A stretch of DNA of 64,000 nt from Sulfitobacter delicatus (GTDB lineage Bacteria; Pseudomonadota; Alphaproteobacteria; Rhodobacterales; Rhodobacteraceae), in the NCBI RefSeq assembly GCF_900102535.1, contig NZ_FNBP01000002.1, positions 62,001 to 126,000 on the forward strand, written 5' to 3'. The notes under the pieces are model-generated. The model was not told the DNA's origin, ran no database searches, and was given only the letters and a program-made list of their open reading frames with translations. This document shows, in pieces, positions 9,241 through 19,129 of the stretch. Positions within the stretch are counted from its first letter, which is position 1. Each line of letters starts with the position of its first letter. The translations under genes and the position numbers were made by a program.

Positions 9241-9319
9241 GGTGCCACGGCGGCGAGACCAAAGCACGGCACGCCGCTCAGCCTTGACCTGTGGAATGCC
9301 AGACTACATTGCGCAGACC

Positions 9320-11014
9320 ATGTTGCGCCTGACGACCCTCCCGCGCTCAACTGCGCTCTTGCTTCCTCGCTTAATGGGGGGGATCGTGCTGGCCTTGGGG
9401 CTGCTTTTTGGCGCGGCTGTAGGGCAAGCGCAGGAGAAATGGTTTGAGACCACAGAGCTGAACCCCGGCCTGCCCCCTGCCCCCGAAACCCTCGACCGTG
9501 GCACACCGATGGCAGCTCTGGAGAGCTTCATCTATCTGACCTCGAACGGCCACTACAGCGACGCCGCCCATATCATGGACCTGTCGGACCTGCCTCAAGG
9601 CAATCAGGCGGCCTTGGGGGCGGAGCGCGCCTTTCAGCTCGCGGTGCTGATGGAACGCAAGGTCGTGGTGCCGTGGAGCAAATTGGCCGACCGTCCCGAC
9701 GGCTGGCTCTCTGGATCGTCCGAGGACAACGATACGGGCCGCGTGCGCCGTTCGGTGCTGATCGACCGGCTGGAACTTGGCGGCCACGATGTGCCGCTGC
9801 GGCTGAACCGGGTCAAACCGGGAGAGGATGCCGAGCCGGTTTGGGTCTTCTCCCGCCAGAGCGTCGACAACATCCCCCCGCTGCATGCGAAATACGGGCC
9901 TACCGATATTGAAACCGTTCTCCCGGAGTGGATGCGCATCCGGGCCTTCTGGGGCATGTATCTTTGGGAAGTGCTTTTCCTACCCGTGTTGCTGGTGGCG
10001 GCGCTGATCGCCGGCTGGTTTGCCTTTGGCCTGATGCGCCGTTTGGGCGAGGCCGCGAACCGACGCTGGATGCGCTTTGTGCTACGGTCCTTCCGCTGGC
10101 CCGCAGCGATTGCCCTTTGTGCCGCTATCATTGGCACAGCCACCAGTCGGGTGCTTGTGGTCTCTGGTCTGATCGACGCGGTGCTGAGCCCTATACTGCT
10201 CATCGCCTATGTGGTCGCGGCGGCCTTGGCCATCGTCTTTACCTTTGACGAGATTTTTGACCGGATCAGCCCCAACAACGCCTATGAGTTGGCCGACCCG
10301 ATGAACGCGCATATGCGCTCCATCGCCACGACCATTGCGGCGGCGCGCAAAGGGGTCATTGTCATCGCCGTTCTGGTGGCCTCGGGCGTGATCCTTGTGT
10401 CGATTAACGCCGATAATACACTGGGTCTATCGATCCTGGCCTCTGCCGGTGCGCTGACGATTATCCTCGGCTTTGCTGCGCGCGAGGTGCTGGGCAATAT
10501 CCTCGCCTCGGTACAGATCGCCCTGAACCGCTCGGCCCGGATCGGCGACCAGCTCATTTTCGAGGGGCATTTCTGCACGGTTGAGAAAATCCATTTCACC
10601 TTCGTGCAACTGCTCAACTGGAACGGGACACGGCTGATTGTGCCGGTCAGCTATTTCGTATCCGACGCCTTTGAAAACTGGTCGATCGAGGATCATGCCA
10701 TGGTGCGCCCCATCATTCTGACCTTGTCGCAAACCGCCGACGTCAACGCGCTGCGCCATGAATTCTTTAATCTTCTGTCAAAGGAAGACCCCGAAGATGT
10801 GAAGCCGATGGACAAGGCCAAGGTGCATGTGCTCGAACAAGATGCCTTTGGCATCAGGGTCCGTTTTGAACTGCCGACCGACAATGCGGCGACCTTCTGG
10901 GACATCGAATGCCGCGTCCGCGAAGGGTTGCTGGCGGCGGCGGCCAAGATGGAACAGGACGAGGGCAAGCGCATGCTGCCCCCCGCCCCCGCCGACATGG
11001 GCAAACCGTCGTAA
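9320..11014 (+). CDS. MscS-family mechanosensitive ion channel
   Basis: About 564 residues. It opens with a likely signal peptide (hydrophobic LMGGIVLALGLLFGAAV ending AQA), then a periplasmic domain of roughly 150 residues, four membrane helices, and the MscS core: a pore-lining helix in the AGALTIILGFAAREVLGN region, the beta domain (RIGDQLIFEG) and a cytoplasmic alpha/beta part. Such channels release osmolytes on hypo-osmotic shock. The start is uncertain: GTG 9242, ATG 9296 and ATG 9320 are all in frame with weak ribosome sites, and 9320 gives the cleanest signal peptide. The BCCT transporter 2 kb downstream would import the solutes such channels release. Confidence 0.88.
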   Translation: MLRLTTLPRSTALLLPRLMGGIVLALGLLFGAAVGQAQEKWFETTELNPGLPPAPETLDRGTPMAALESFIYLTSNGHYSDAAHIMDLSDLPQGNQAALGAERAFQLAVLMERKVVVPWSKLADRPDGWLSGSSEDNDTGRVRRSVLIDRLELGGHDVPLRLNRVKPGEDAEPVWVFSRQSVDNIPPLHAKYGPTDIETVLPEWMRIRAFWGMYLWEVLFLPVLLVAALIAGWFAFGLMRRLGEAANRRWMRFVLRSFRWPAAIALCAAIIGTATSRVLVVSGLIDAVLSPILLIAYVVAAALAIVFTFDEIFDRISPNNAYELADPMNAHMRSIATTIAAARKGVIVIAVLVASGVILVSINADNTLGLSILASAGALTIILGFAAREVLGNILASVQIALNRSARIGDQLIFEGHFCTVEKIHFTFVQLLNWNGTRLIVPVSYFVSDAFENWSIEDHAMVRPIILTLSQTADVNALRHEFFNLLSKEDPEDVKPMDKAKVHVLEQDAFGIRVRFELPTDNAATFWDIECRVREGLLAAAAKMEQDEGKRMLPPAPADMGKPS

Positions 11015-11075
11015 GCGCGGCTTGTAGCGCCGCCATGCGCGCGGTAGGCACGTAGACAATCAAAAGGAGCAGGCC

Positions 11076-12458
11076 ATGGAAAAACTGACATTCGGCTGGG
11101 AGGAATGGGTCGCCCTGCCCGATCTGGGCCTGCCTGCGATCAAGGCGAAGGTCGACACCGGCGCGCGCACCTCGGCGCTGCACGCCCATGACATTGAAGT
11201 CTTTGGTCCCGCGTCAAAGCCCAAGGTGCGGTTCAACGTGCACCCGATTTCGGGGCGCGAGGATATCTCGATCACCTGTTCCGCTCCGATCATCGACAGG
11301 CGCGAGGTGACTTCGTCGAATGGCGAGTCCGAACAGCGCTTCGTGATTGCCACCACGCTTGAGGTTGGTGGCCAGAGCTGGCCCATCGACGTGACGCTGA
11401 CCAACCGTGCGGGCATGACCAGCCGTATGCTCTTGGGCCGTCAGGCGCTGACCGAGCATATCAACATCTCGGCCACCGAGCGGCGCTTGCAGCCCGATCT
11501 GAACTACGACGTTTACCATACCGCCAGCCTGCGGACCGCCGCGCCACAGCGCGCGCTGCGGATCGCGGTGCTGAGCCGGGAGGACAATTACTCCACCCGC
11601 CGAATCGTCGAGGTCGGCGAAGAACGCGGCCACACGGTCGAGGTCATCGACACCACGCGTTGTTATATGGCGATCAACCAACTGGCGCCTGAAGTGCATT
11701 ACGACGGCAAGCGCTTGCCCCGCTATGACGCCGTGATCCCGCGCATCGGCGCGTCGATCACGCCCTATGGCACCGCTGTCATCCGCCAGTTCGAGACCAT
11801 CGGCACCTATTGCGTGAACGGCTCTGCTGGGATCACCGCCAGCCGTGACAAGCTGCACGCGCATCAGGTGCTGGCCTCCAAGAAGATCGGCATGCCGACC
11901 ACCGCCTTTGCCGCGTCACCTAAGGACACCAGCAACCTCATGGCGCTGGTGGGCACTGCGCCGCTGATCGTGAAACTGCTGGAATCGACCCAAGGCAAAG
12001 GCGTTGTATTGGCCGAGACCAAGAAAGCCGCCGAAAGTGTGATCGACGCCTTCCGCGGGTTGCGGGCCAACTTCCTCGTGCAGGACTTCGTCAAGGAAGC
12101 CGCGGGCGAGGACATTCGCTGTCTCGTGGTGGCGGGCAAGGTCGTGGCATCCATGAAACGCACCGGGGCCGATGGCGATTTCCGGTCGAACCTCCACCGG
12201 GGCGGCTCGGCCAAGATTGTGCGCATCTCCAAAGAAGAACGCGACACCGCCGTTCGCGCCGCGAGGGCCTTTGGTCTTGGGATCGCCGGGGTGGACCTGC
12301 TGCGCTCTGAGTCGGGGCCAAAGGTGCTGGAGGTGAATTCTTCGCCAGGCTTCGAAGGGATTGAGAAGGCGACGGGCAAGGATATTGTCGGCAAAGTCTA
12401 TGACGAGATCGAAGCCCGCGTGAAACCCCAGCCAGCCCGTCGCCGCAAGGCCGGGTAA
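11076..12458 (+). CDS. retropepsin-like (RimB/ATP-dependent zinc protease) domain fused to RimK ATP-grasp ligase
   Basis: A 460-residue two-domain protein behind AAAAGGAG. Residues 1 to about 145 match the RimK/LysX-associated protease-like family (PF05618 type), with the aspartic-protease-like motif [11 protein letters not shown] (Asp27-Thr-Gly). From about residue 155 the chain is a full RimK ATP-grasp: [27 protein letters not shown] and [13 protein letters not shown] include the Mg-ATP ligands. RimK adds glutamate to the C-terminus of ribosomal protein S6 or similar acceptors. In some gammaproteobacteria RimB and RimK are separate neighbouring genes. The fusion suggests that ligation and trimming act on the same target; that is an inference. 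Confidence 0.9.
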   Translation: MEKLTFGWEEWVALPDLGLPAIKAKVDTGARTSALHAHDIEVFGPASKPKVRFNVHPISGREDISITCSAPIIDRREVTSSNGESEQRFVIATTLEVGGQSWPIDVTLTNRAGMTSRMLLGRQALTEHINISATERRLQPDLNYDVYHTASLRTAAPQRALRIAVLSREDNYSTRRIVEVGEERGHTVEVIDTTRCYMAINQLAPEVHYDGKRLPRYDAVIPRIGASITPYGTAVIRQFETIGTYCVNGSAGITASRDKLHAHQVLASKKIGMPTTAFAASPKDTSNLMALVGTAPLIVKLLESTQGKGVVLAETKKAAESVIDAFRGLRANFLVQDFVKEAAGEDIRCLVVAGKVVASMKRTGADGDFRSNLHRGGSAKIVRISKEERDTAVRAARAFGLGIAGVDLLRSESGPKVLEVNSSPGFEGIEKATGKDIVGKVYDEIEARVKPQPARRRKAG

Positions 12459-12530
12459 CGGTACTCTTGGACTGTCTGGTTGGTCCAATCTAGGCCCGGC
12501 CGTCTCTGAAGTGAGCTTCTAAACATTCTC

Positions 12531-12550
12531 CTCCGCCCTCTTGGGCGGGG
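12531..12550 (+). terminator. hairpin after the RimK fusion gene
   Basis: Stem CTCCGCCC/GGGCGGGG around a TCTT loop, 73 bases after the stop codon. No T-run follows, so this is a candidate only. The rest of the 286-base gap to the BCCT gene shows no other recognisable structure. Confidence 0.35.
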
Positions 12551-12744
12551 GCCGCGTGACGTCAAAGTCTCTCCTTCAACGGCCCCTGCGAACGCGATCC
12601 GTCGCCCGCAACACATCCCAAAATTGCAGCGGAATATTCGGGACTAGCGCCCCGAGCGATCTATCTATTCCCCAGAACTGGCGCATTTTGCGGCCCTTGC
12701 CGCGCATCCGACGCCAGCATCGTGCAACAGAATGCGGGGATAAT

Positions 12745-14358
12745 ATGACAGATTCCACGACCGAAGACGGCGAAATCGATACCGATTTCGAAGTCGGCCA
12801 AGACAATATCGACGGCAATCTCGGCCCGCTCGGTTTTGACATTCACAACCCGGTGTTTGTCATCTCGGGCCTCACAGCCGTCGCTTTTGTGCTGCTGACG
12901 CTGATCTTTCCAGATGAGGCAGGTGCCATCTTCCTAGCGGTGCGTGACTTTGCCACCACCAAGCTCGACTGGCTGTTCATGATCATCGTGAACATCTTCG
13001 TCATCTTCTGTATCGCTTTGATTTTCATGCCAATGTCCAAAGTCAGGCTCGGCGGCGCTGATGCTGAGCCGGACTATTCCTACCCGGCTTGGTTCGCCAT
13101 GCTCTTTGCCGCGGGCATGGGGATCGGGCTGCTGTTCTTTGGCGTGCTTGAACCTGTCTACCATATGAATGTCTCCGGCCCCCTGGGCGTGCCCCTGCCC
13201 ATTGCCGAGGATGGCTCGATCATCCCTGAAAACGTCGAAGCCGCACGGGCCATGGGGCTGGCGGCGACCTTCTATCACTGGGGTCTGCACGGCTGGGCGG
13301 TCTATGCGATCATGGCGCTGGCCCTGTCGCTGTTCACCTACAACAAAGGCCTGCCCTTCTCGATCCGCTCTTGTTTCTACCCGATCTTGGGCGAGCGTGT
13401 CTGGGGCTGGTGGGGGCATCTGATCGACATTCTGGCGGTCTTTGCGACACTCTTTGGCCTTGCCACTTCCCTCGGGCTGGGCGCGCAGCAGGCCAATGCG
13501 GGGTTCAACTTTGCCTTTGGGTTGGAGATTTCGACAACCGCGCAAGTGGTGATCATCATTCTGGTGACCGCCGTGGCGCTGGTCTCTGTCTGGCGGGGCT
13601 TGGACGGCGGGGTCAAGATCCTGTCGGAGATCAACATGGGCATTGCCGTGCTGTTCTTCCTCTTTGTCCTGTTCGTAGGTCCAACACTGGTGGGATTGAG
13701 CGGTTTCTGGACCGGATTGATCGCCTATACCGCCGAGATCATCCCGCTTTCTAACCCCTTTGGCCGCAGTGACGACGCCTACCGCGAAGGCTGGACGGCT
13801 TTCTACTGGGCGTGGTGGGTGTCTTGGGCGCCGTTCGTGGGCATGTTCATTGCTCGGGTCTCGCGGGGCCGCACGGTTAGGGAATTCATCGTTTGTGTCC
13901 TGCTGATCCCCTCGTTGATCATCTTCATCTGGATGGGCGTCTTTGGCGGCATTGCGATCGAGCAAATCCTGACCGATCCAGAAGGCTCGTTGGTCAAAGC
14001 CAATGTGATCGACAGCTATTCGCCCGAGCTTTCGCTCTTTGGCATGTTGAATGAGCTGCCCTTCACCAAAACCGCGTCGACCATCGCCATTTTCCTTGCA
14101 CTGGTCTTCTTCGTCACCTCCTCGGATTCCGGCTCGCTTGTGGTCGATACAATCACCGCCGGCGGCAAGATCGACGCCCCGGTGCCGCAGCGGATCTTCT
14201 GGTGCGTGGTCGAGGGGCTCATCGCCATTGTACTCCTGATCGGCGGCGGTCTTTCGGCGCTGCAGGCCGGGGTCACGGCGACGGGCGTGCCTTTCGCGAT
14301 CTTGATGCTGGTGATGTGCTACACGATCTACAAAGGGCTGCGCAGCGAACCTCGGTAA
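12745..14358 (+). CDS. BCCT family transporter (betaine/choline/carnitine type)
   Basis: A 537-residue inner-membrane protein with 12 predicted helices in the LeuT-like fold. BCCT hallmarks are GMGIGLLFFGVLEP (helix 3, as in sodium-coupled BetP), the aromatic FYHWGLHGW segment and the family signature WTAFYWAWWVSWAPF. It should import a quaternary ammonium compound such as glycine betaine, choline or DMSP. The start is ATG 12745 with GCGGGGA 4 bases upstream. The N-terminal tail is acidic (about 30 residues), whereas the C-terminal tail is very short, so the long osmosensing tail known in BetP is absent. The substrate cannot be fixed from sequence alone. Confidence 0.93.
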   Translation: MTDSTTEDGEIDTDFEVGQDNIDGNLGPLGFDIHNPVFVISGLTAVAFVLLTLIFPDEAGAIFLAVRDFATTKLDWLFMIIVNIFVIFCIALIFMPMSKVRLGGADAEPDYSYPAWFAMLFAAGMGIGLLFFGVLEPVYHMNVSGPLGVPLPIAEDGSIIPENVEAARAMGLAATFYHWGLHGWAVYAIMALALSLFTYNKGLPFSIRSCFYPILGERVWGWWGHLIDILAVFATLFGLATSLGLGAQQANAGFNFAFGLEISTTAQVVIIILVTAVALVSVWRGLDGGVKILSEINMGIAVLFFLFVLFVGPTLVGLSGFWTGLIAYTAEIIPLSNPFGRSDDAYREGWTAFYWAWWVSWAPFVGMFIARVSRGRTVREFIVCVLLIPSLIIFIWMGVFGGIAIEQILTDPEGSLVKANVIDSYSPELSLFGMLNELPFTKTASTIAIFLALVFFVTSSDSGSLVVDTITAGGKIDAPVPQRIFWCVVEGLIAIVLLIGGGLSALQAGVTATGVPFAILMLVMCYTIYKGLRSEPR

Positions 14359-14380
14359 GCCACACGCTGCACCTAAAACC

Positions 14381-14406
14381 CGCGCGTGCCTTCGGGCGCG
14401 CGCGTT
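14381..14406 (+). terminator. probable terminator of the BCCT gene
   Basis: A 10-bp GC-rich stem (one bulged base) formed by CGCGCGTGCC and GGGCGCGCGCG around a TTC loop, 23 bases after the stop codon and preceded by AAAA. Only TT follows, so termination efficiency is uncertain. Confidence 0.4.
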
Positions 14407-14489
14407 CCACCAAACGGGCGTACCACCCCCACTTTACGCCCCCGCCCGCAATCCCTATATAAAACGTCGAGAATGATGCGAGGCAAGAG

Positions 14490-14852
14490 ATGACCGAACA
14501 GACCCAACCGCTCGAAGGGACGCCGCTGATTGCGCCCTCTTCCACCGATCACCCGCTTTATGAGCAGGTCGTCGAGGCTTGTCGCTCGGTCTATGATCCG
14601 GAAATTCCGGTGAATATCTATGAACTTGGCTTGATCTATACGATCGACATCAATGACGAGAACGAAGTCGACATCAAGATGTCGCTCACCGCGCCGGGCT
14701 GCCCCGTGGCCGGTGAAATGCCGGGCTGGGTCGCAGATGCGGTCGAGCCGATTCCGGGCGTAAAGCAGGTCAATGTCGCATTGGTCTGGGAGCCGCCTTG
14801 GGGCATGGACATGATGTCTGACGAAGCCCGGCTTGAACTGGGATTCATGTAA
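14490..14852 (+). CDS. sufT: SUF-system Fe-S assembly protein, MIP18/DUF59 family (SufT-like)
   Basis: A 120-residue protein of the MIP18 (DUF59) family. Motifs are DPEIPVNIYELGLIY near residues 36-50, the conserved cysteine in SLTAPGCPVAGEMP, and a late WEPPWGMDMMS. These match the SufT-like proteins that help mature Fe-S proteins. It stands alone here, 3 kb from an A-type carrier (17868-18230); the main suf operon is not in the window. AGGCAAG precedes the ATG. The family is well supported; its precise role in bacteria is less settled. Confidence 0.88.
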   Translation: MTEQTQPLEGTPLIAPSSTDHPLYEQVVEACRSVYDPEIPVNIYELGLIYTIDINDENEVDIKMSLTAPGCPVAGEMPGWVADAVEPIPGVKQVNVALVWEPPWGMDMMSDEARLELGFM

Positions 14853-14983
14853 GCCAGACTGCTGCTTTTGCGATGCTGCGCCGCAGAAAAACTGCATAAG
14901 ATCAGTAACTTGTGTACCAGATGCAGTCGGCGGCAATTTGCCGATTGCGCTAACGGCCCAGTCTTCATTTGACTGAAATCTAT

Positions 14984-15001
14984 CTGTCGTGAAACCGTTA
15001 C
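14984..15001 (+). promoter_or_regulatory. candidate Pho box upstream of the GDPD gene
   Basis: CTGTCGT GAAA CCGTTAC: two 7-base half-sites in direct repeat with a 4-base AT-rich spacer, the layout of PhoB sites (CTGTCAT repeats). About 10 of 14 half-site bases match. It lies 50 bases before a phosphodiesterase gene, the kind of gene often induced by phosphate starvation. The match is modest. Confidence 0.3.
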
Positions 15002-15051
15002 CGAGTGCCGCAATTAAGGCACCGGAATATCATTCACGAATGGATTAGATC

Positions 15052-16263
15052 ATGCGCACACTTGTATCCCTTTCCGCCTTGGCGCTCGCGCCGAGCCTGG
15101 CATTTGCTGAAAGCCACGCCGCTGCCACGCCCATCGATTACGGCCCCCGCCCGGCCTATCTGGTCGATAAGCTGCCCGACGGCGAATTGAAGGACAAGCT
15201 GGCCTCCTGCATCGGTCAGGAGGCGTCGAAAAGCGACTTCTCCATCGGCCACCGCGGCGCCCCGCTGATGTTTCCCGAACATACCGTGCAGTCCAACGTC
15301 GCCGCCGCGCGGATGGGCGCAGGCATTCTGGAATGCGATGTGACGTTTACCTCTGACCACGAATTGGTCTGCCGTCACGCGCAGAACGATTTGCACACCA
15401 CCACCAATATTCTGGTCTCCGATCTTGCTGAGAAATGCACCACAGGTTTCACTGGCGCCTCCGGTGATACCCCCGCCAGCGCTGAATGCCGCACCTCGGA
15501 TCTGACGCTCGAAGAGTTCCGCACCCTGACGCCCAAGATGGACAGCGCCGACAAGACCGCGACAACGGTTGAAGACTATCAGGGCGGTGTCGCAGCATTC
15601 CGCACCCAGCTTTACACTGATAAGGCCGATCTGATGACCCACGCGGAGTCGATTGAGCTGTTCAAATCCCTTGGCGCTAAGTTCACGCCCGAGCTGAAAT
15701 CCCCGTCGGTCGAGATGCCGCATGAGGGTTTCTCGCAGGAAGACTATGCGCAAAAGCTGGTCGATGAGTACAAAGCCGCAGGCGTCCCCGCCTCTGATGT
15801 CTGGGCCCAGTCGTTCAACTTGGATGACGTGCTCTATTGGATCAAGGCTGAGCCGGAGTTCGGCAAACAGGCGGTCTATCTCGTGCAATGGGAAGACGGC
15901 TTTGACGAGCAAAACCCCGAGACTTGGGCCGAAGATTTCGCGAGCCTTAAAGAGCAAGGTGTGAACTACCTCGGCGCTTCGCTGAACATGCTGCTGACCA
16001 ACAAAGATGGCGCGATGGCCGCGTCTGATTACGCGAAAGCGGCCAAGGAAGCGGGCATTGAACTGATCGCTTGGACGCTGGAACGCTCCGGCCCGCTGGC
16101 CTCCGGCGGCGGCTGGTACTTCCAGTCCGTGGGCGATGTGGTCAAGGATGACAGCGATTACCTCGTCGCACTCGACGTTCTGGCGCAGGACGCGGGTGTG
16201 GTTGGTGTCTTCTCTGACTGGCCAGCAACCACGACCTTCTACGCCAATTGCATGGGTCTCTGA
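15052..16263 (+). CDS. secreted glycerophosphodiester phosphodiesterase
   Basis: A 403-residue GDPD-family enzyme with a signal peptide ([19 protein letters not shown], cleavage near residue 19), so it acts in the periplasm. It hydrolyses glycerophosphodiesters to glycerol-3-phosphate and an alcohol. The catalytic pattern is visible: HRGAP (His67, Arg68), PEHT (Glu76), LECDV (Glu94, Asp96) and CRHA (His109). Later Glu/Lys positions in FTPELKSP continue the metal site. The length and inserts resemble periplasmic GlpQ-like enzymes rather than short cytosolic UgpQ. A possible Pho box lies upstream and a strong terminator downstream, so it is a one-gene unit. Confidence 0.93.
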   Translation: MRTLVSLSALALAPSLAFAESHAAATPIDYGPRPAYLVDKLPDGELKDKLASCIGQEASKSDFSIGHRGAPLMFPEHTVQSNVAAARMGAGILECDVTFTSDHELVCRHAQNDLHTTTNILVSDLAEKCTTGFTGASGDTPASAECRTSDLTLEEFRTLTPKMDSADKTATTVEDYQGGVAAFRTQLYTDKADLMTHAESIELFKSLGAKFTPELKSPSVEMPHEGFSQEDYAQKLVDEYKAAGVPASDVWAQSFNLDDVLYWIKAEPEFGKQAVYLVQWEDGFDEQNPETWAEDFASLKEQGVNYLGASLNMLLTNKDGAMAASDYAKAAKEAGIELIAWTLERSGPLASGGGWYFQSVGDVVKDDSDYLVALDVLAQDAGVVGVFSDWPATTTFYANCMGL

Positions 16264-16290
16264 CCCTACCTGTTCATTGTGCGACAGATC

Positions 16291-16316
16291 GGGCCGCCCC
16301 CTCCGGGCGGCCCTTT
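16291..16316 (+). terminator. rho-independent terminator of the GDPD gene
   Basis: Perfect 9-bp stem GGGCCGCCC/GGGCGGCCC with a 5-base loop, followed by TTT, 27 bases after the stop codon. Confidence 0.8.
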
Positions 16317-16380
16317 GCGTTTCGACAGTCTTGCAAGGATTTACCCATCCTGCGACATTACGAAAAACAAAGGGCAAGAC

Positions 16381-16998
16381 ATGGAAACTTGGGCGATTTT
16401 CACTGGCGACATTGTCAATTCGAGCGCGATGTCCCGCGGTGAGTTGTCCGCTGCCTTTGACCGTTTGGCTGAAGCCGCCGAAATTATCGCCGCCTGGCAG
16501 GACGCCCCCACCCGCCTGACCCGCTTTCGCGGCGACGGTTGGCAGCTTTCGGTGCGTCCAACGCTAACCTTTCGGGCTGCGATGGTCCTGCGTGCCACGG
16601 TTCGCCGCGGCGCCAAGACCGCCGACACCCGCATCGCCATTGGGATCGGCCCCGCCAGTCTTACCGGCAGCGATCTTGCCGATGCCGACGGCGAAGCGCT
16701 GGTGGCCTCAGGCCACGCGCTCGACGCCATGCCGCGCGACCGCCGTCTGATCGCGCCGAATGCCCCGCTTGCTCTACAATGCGCCCTCCCCCTAGCCGAC
16801 CGCCTCGCCACCGGCTGGACCATGCGACAGGCCGAGGTCGCCTATTACATGCTTGCCCCCGACCGCCCAGCGCAGGCCGCACTGGCTGACAGTCTGGGCC
16901 TGACCCAGCAAAGCGTGCAAGGTCACGTAACAGCGGCCGGGTTGGACGAGGTGTTTGAGGTTTGCTCGCTGCTCGAAAGCGAAGAGAAACTTGAATGA
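16381..16998 (+). CDS. SatD-like protein with C-terminal helix-turn-helix
   Basis: A 205-residue protein. The opening WAIFTGDIVNS, the RFRGDGWQL motif (about 48-55) and RIAIGIGPASL (84-93) follow the pattern of the SatD family, whose core recalls nucleotide-cyclase-like folds with paired acidic residues. Residues 164-187 (QAALADSLGLTQQSVQGHV) read as a helix-turn-helix, so DNA binding is likely. The next gene encodes a DUF3307 membrane protein, the partner usually seen beside SatD. Two similar 18-bp palindromes lie between the genes and could be its operators. The cellular role of this pair is not established. Confidence 0.7.
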   Translation: METWAIFTGDIVNSSAMSRGELSAAFDRLAEAAEIIAAWQDAPTRLTRFRGDGWQLSVRPTLTFRAAMVLRATVRRGAKTADTRIAIGIGPASLTGSDLADADGEALVASGHALDAMPRDRRLIAPNAPLALQCALPLADRLATGWTMRQAEVAYYMLAPDRPAQAALADSLGLTQQSVQGHVTAAGLDEVFEVCSLLESEEKLE

Positions 16999-17017
16999 GG
17001 CTTCCGATAGCAAACAT

Positions 17018-17064
17018 ACAGCCACATAAAGCTGTTTTCACCAATTACAGCCATATTAACCTGT
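17018..17064. promoter_or_regulatory. pair of 18-bp palindromic sites (candidate operators)
   Basis: ACAGCCACATAAAGCTGT (17018-17035) and ACAGCCATATTAACCTGT (17047-17064) agree at 15 of 18 positions, share the form ACAG-N10-CTGT, and have centres 29 bp apart. They sit in the 90-base gap just before the DUF3307 gene, where repressor sites would be expected. Confidence 0.5.
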
Positions 17065-17088
17065 CGTTACTCTAAGCTAGGCATACCC

Positions 17089-17802
17089 ATGACGGATACG
17101 TTCATCGCCACCGGCCTTGCCTGCCTCATCGCCCATGTCTTTGCAGACTTTGTGCTCCAAACCCGATGGATGGTCACCAACAAACACAGACCCGCGGTTC
17201 TGCTCCTACACGCGTTCATCGTTTTTGCCCTAACGGGATTGGCTTTGGGCGGAAGCCTCTTTCTCGCGGCAACGCTGGCTCTCGCGCATCTCGCGATTGA
17301 CGCGCTCAAAACCTATGCGGTCCCGTCCTCTCAACGCGACCGGCTCTGGCCCTACCTCACCGACCAATTGGCCCATCTCGCCACCATCGCACTCGCAGCT
17401 TACCTTATGCCGAACGCCTTTGCCCAAGGTCTCTGGGCGGAGCATGCCGAAAACCTGATAGCGTCTGCCTTGCTGACAACTGGCCTGATCGCCGCCACGC
17501 TGGCAGGTGGCCCGGCGGTGGGCGGCTTGATGCAGCCCTATAAGGCGCAGGCACAGCCGGACGGGCTCGACAATGCCGGGCGCATCATCGGTCTTTTGGA
17601 ACGCGCCCTGATCTATCTGATGGTAATGCTGGGCGAGCCGACCGGTATCGGCTTTCTCATCGCAGCGAAATCCATTTTGCGGTTCGACACGGTCTCCCAA
17701 AGCCGCGAGATCAGCGAATATGTCATCATCGGCACGCTGGCCTCCTTCGGCTGGGCGCTCCTCGTGGCCTTTGCCACGCAATCCCTGATCAATTTGCTCT
17801 GA
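17089..17802 (+). CDS. DUF3307 domain-containing membrane protein
   Basis: A 237-residue integral membrane protein with roughly six hydrophobic segments. The N-terminus LIAHVFADFVLQTRWM, a nearby LLLHAFIVF and the LAHLAIDALK stretch match the DUF3307 signature (a conserved DF.LQ near the start and later His residues in the membrane). The family often neighbours SatD genes, as here. The function is unknown; the embedded His and Asp residues could bind a metal or take part in transport, which is speculation. It has its own leader with two palindromes and no strong ribosome site. Confidence 0.83.
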   Translation: MTDTFIATGLACLIAHVFADFVLQTRWMVTNKHRPAVLLLHAFIVFALTGLALGGSLFLAATLALAHLAIDALKTYAVPSSQRDRLWPYLTDQLAHLATIALAAYLMPNAFAQGLWAEHAENLIASALLTTGLIAATLAGGPAVGGLMQPYKAQAQPDGLDNAGRIIGLLERALIYLMVMLGEPTGIGFLIAAKSILRFDTVSQSREISEYVIIGTLASFGWALLVAFATQSLINLL

Positions 17803-17867
17803 TAATTCTCCAGACGGCTTGAGATCACCGGCCACGCCCCCTATCTTGGCCGCATAGGAGAATTCTC

Positions 17868-18230
17868 ATGTTTGGCATCCCCGGCAAGCAAGCCGTCACC
17901 CTTACCCCAAAAGCCGCGGCCCAGATCGCGAAGCTGATGCAGTCAGCGGGCCACGCAGGCCTGCGCATCGGCGTCAAGAAGGGTGGCTGCGCCGGCATGG
18001 AATATACCATGGACTATGTCGAAGACACTGATCCGAACGACGAAGTGGTCGAGCAAGACGGTGCGCGGGTCATGATCGCGCCGATGGCGCAGATGTTTCT
18101 CTTCGGCACTGAGATCGACTATGAGACCACGCTGCTGGAATCCGGTTTCAAGTTCCGCAATCCGAATGTGACCGAAGCCTGCGGCTGTGGCGAATCCATC
18201 AAGTTCGACGAGAGCCTCGGCGCGAAGTGA
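17868..18230 (+). CDS. A-type iron-sulfur carrier (HesB/IscA/SufA family)
   Basis: A 120-residue A-type carrier that accepts Fe-S clusters from a scaffold and passes them to target proteins. The three conserved cysteines are Cys41 (GGCAGMEY) and Cys105/Cys107 (ACGCGES). A strong AGGAGAATTCTC lies before the ATG. Sequence alone does not separate SufA, IscA and ErpA; an alphaproteobacterium relying on SUF suggests SufA or ErpA. It is followed by tpiA 74 bases later on the same strand. Confidence 0.92.
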   Translation: MFGIPGKQAVTLTPKAAAQIAKLMQSAGHAGLRIGVKKGGCAGMEYTMDYVEDTDPNDEVVEQDGARVMIAPMAQMFLFGTEIDYETTLLESGFKFRNPNVTEACGCGESIKFDESLGAK

Positions 18231-18304
18231 TCGCGCCCCGGCCTTGACGAAAGCCGCCCGTGCTGCGAACTCATCCTGAGCTTAAACAGATCAGGACGGA
18301 CCCG

Positions 18305-19054
<750 letters not shown>

Positions 19055-19055
19055 T

Positions 19056-19123
19056 CTCTTTTTGGCCAAAAATACTTAAAAGCAACACCGTCAAGGGGCG
19101 GGCCATTCGCGTTGGCCCGCCCC
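19056..19123 (-). terminator. convergent terminator element between tpiA and the Lrp gene
   Basis: Perfect 10-bp stem GGGGCGGGCC/GGCCCGCCCC with a 9-base loop (19095-19123), starting 6 bases after the Lrp stop. On the minus strand it is followed 17 bases later by AAGTATTTTTGGCCAAAAAG, which supplies a T-rich tract. The same cassette, with the same order of parts, occurs at 29188-29232. Confidence 0.6.
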
Positions 19124-19129
19124 GCCCAA

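Noticed and set aside
12459-12744. Possible riboswitch or long leader before the BCCT gene
   Set aside because: Only small hairpins are visible; no conserved riboswitch core was recognised.
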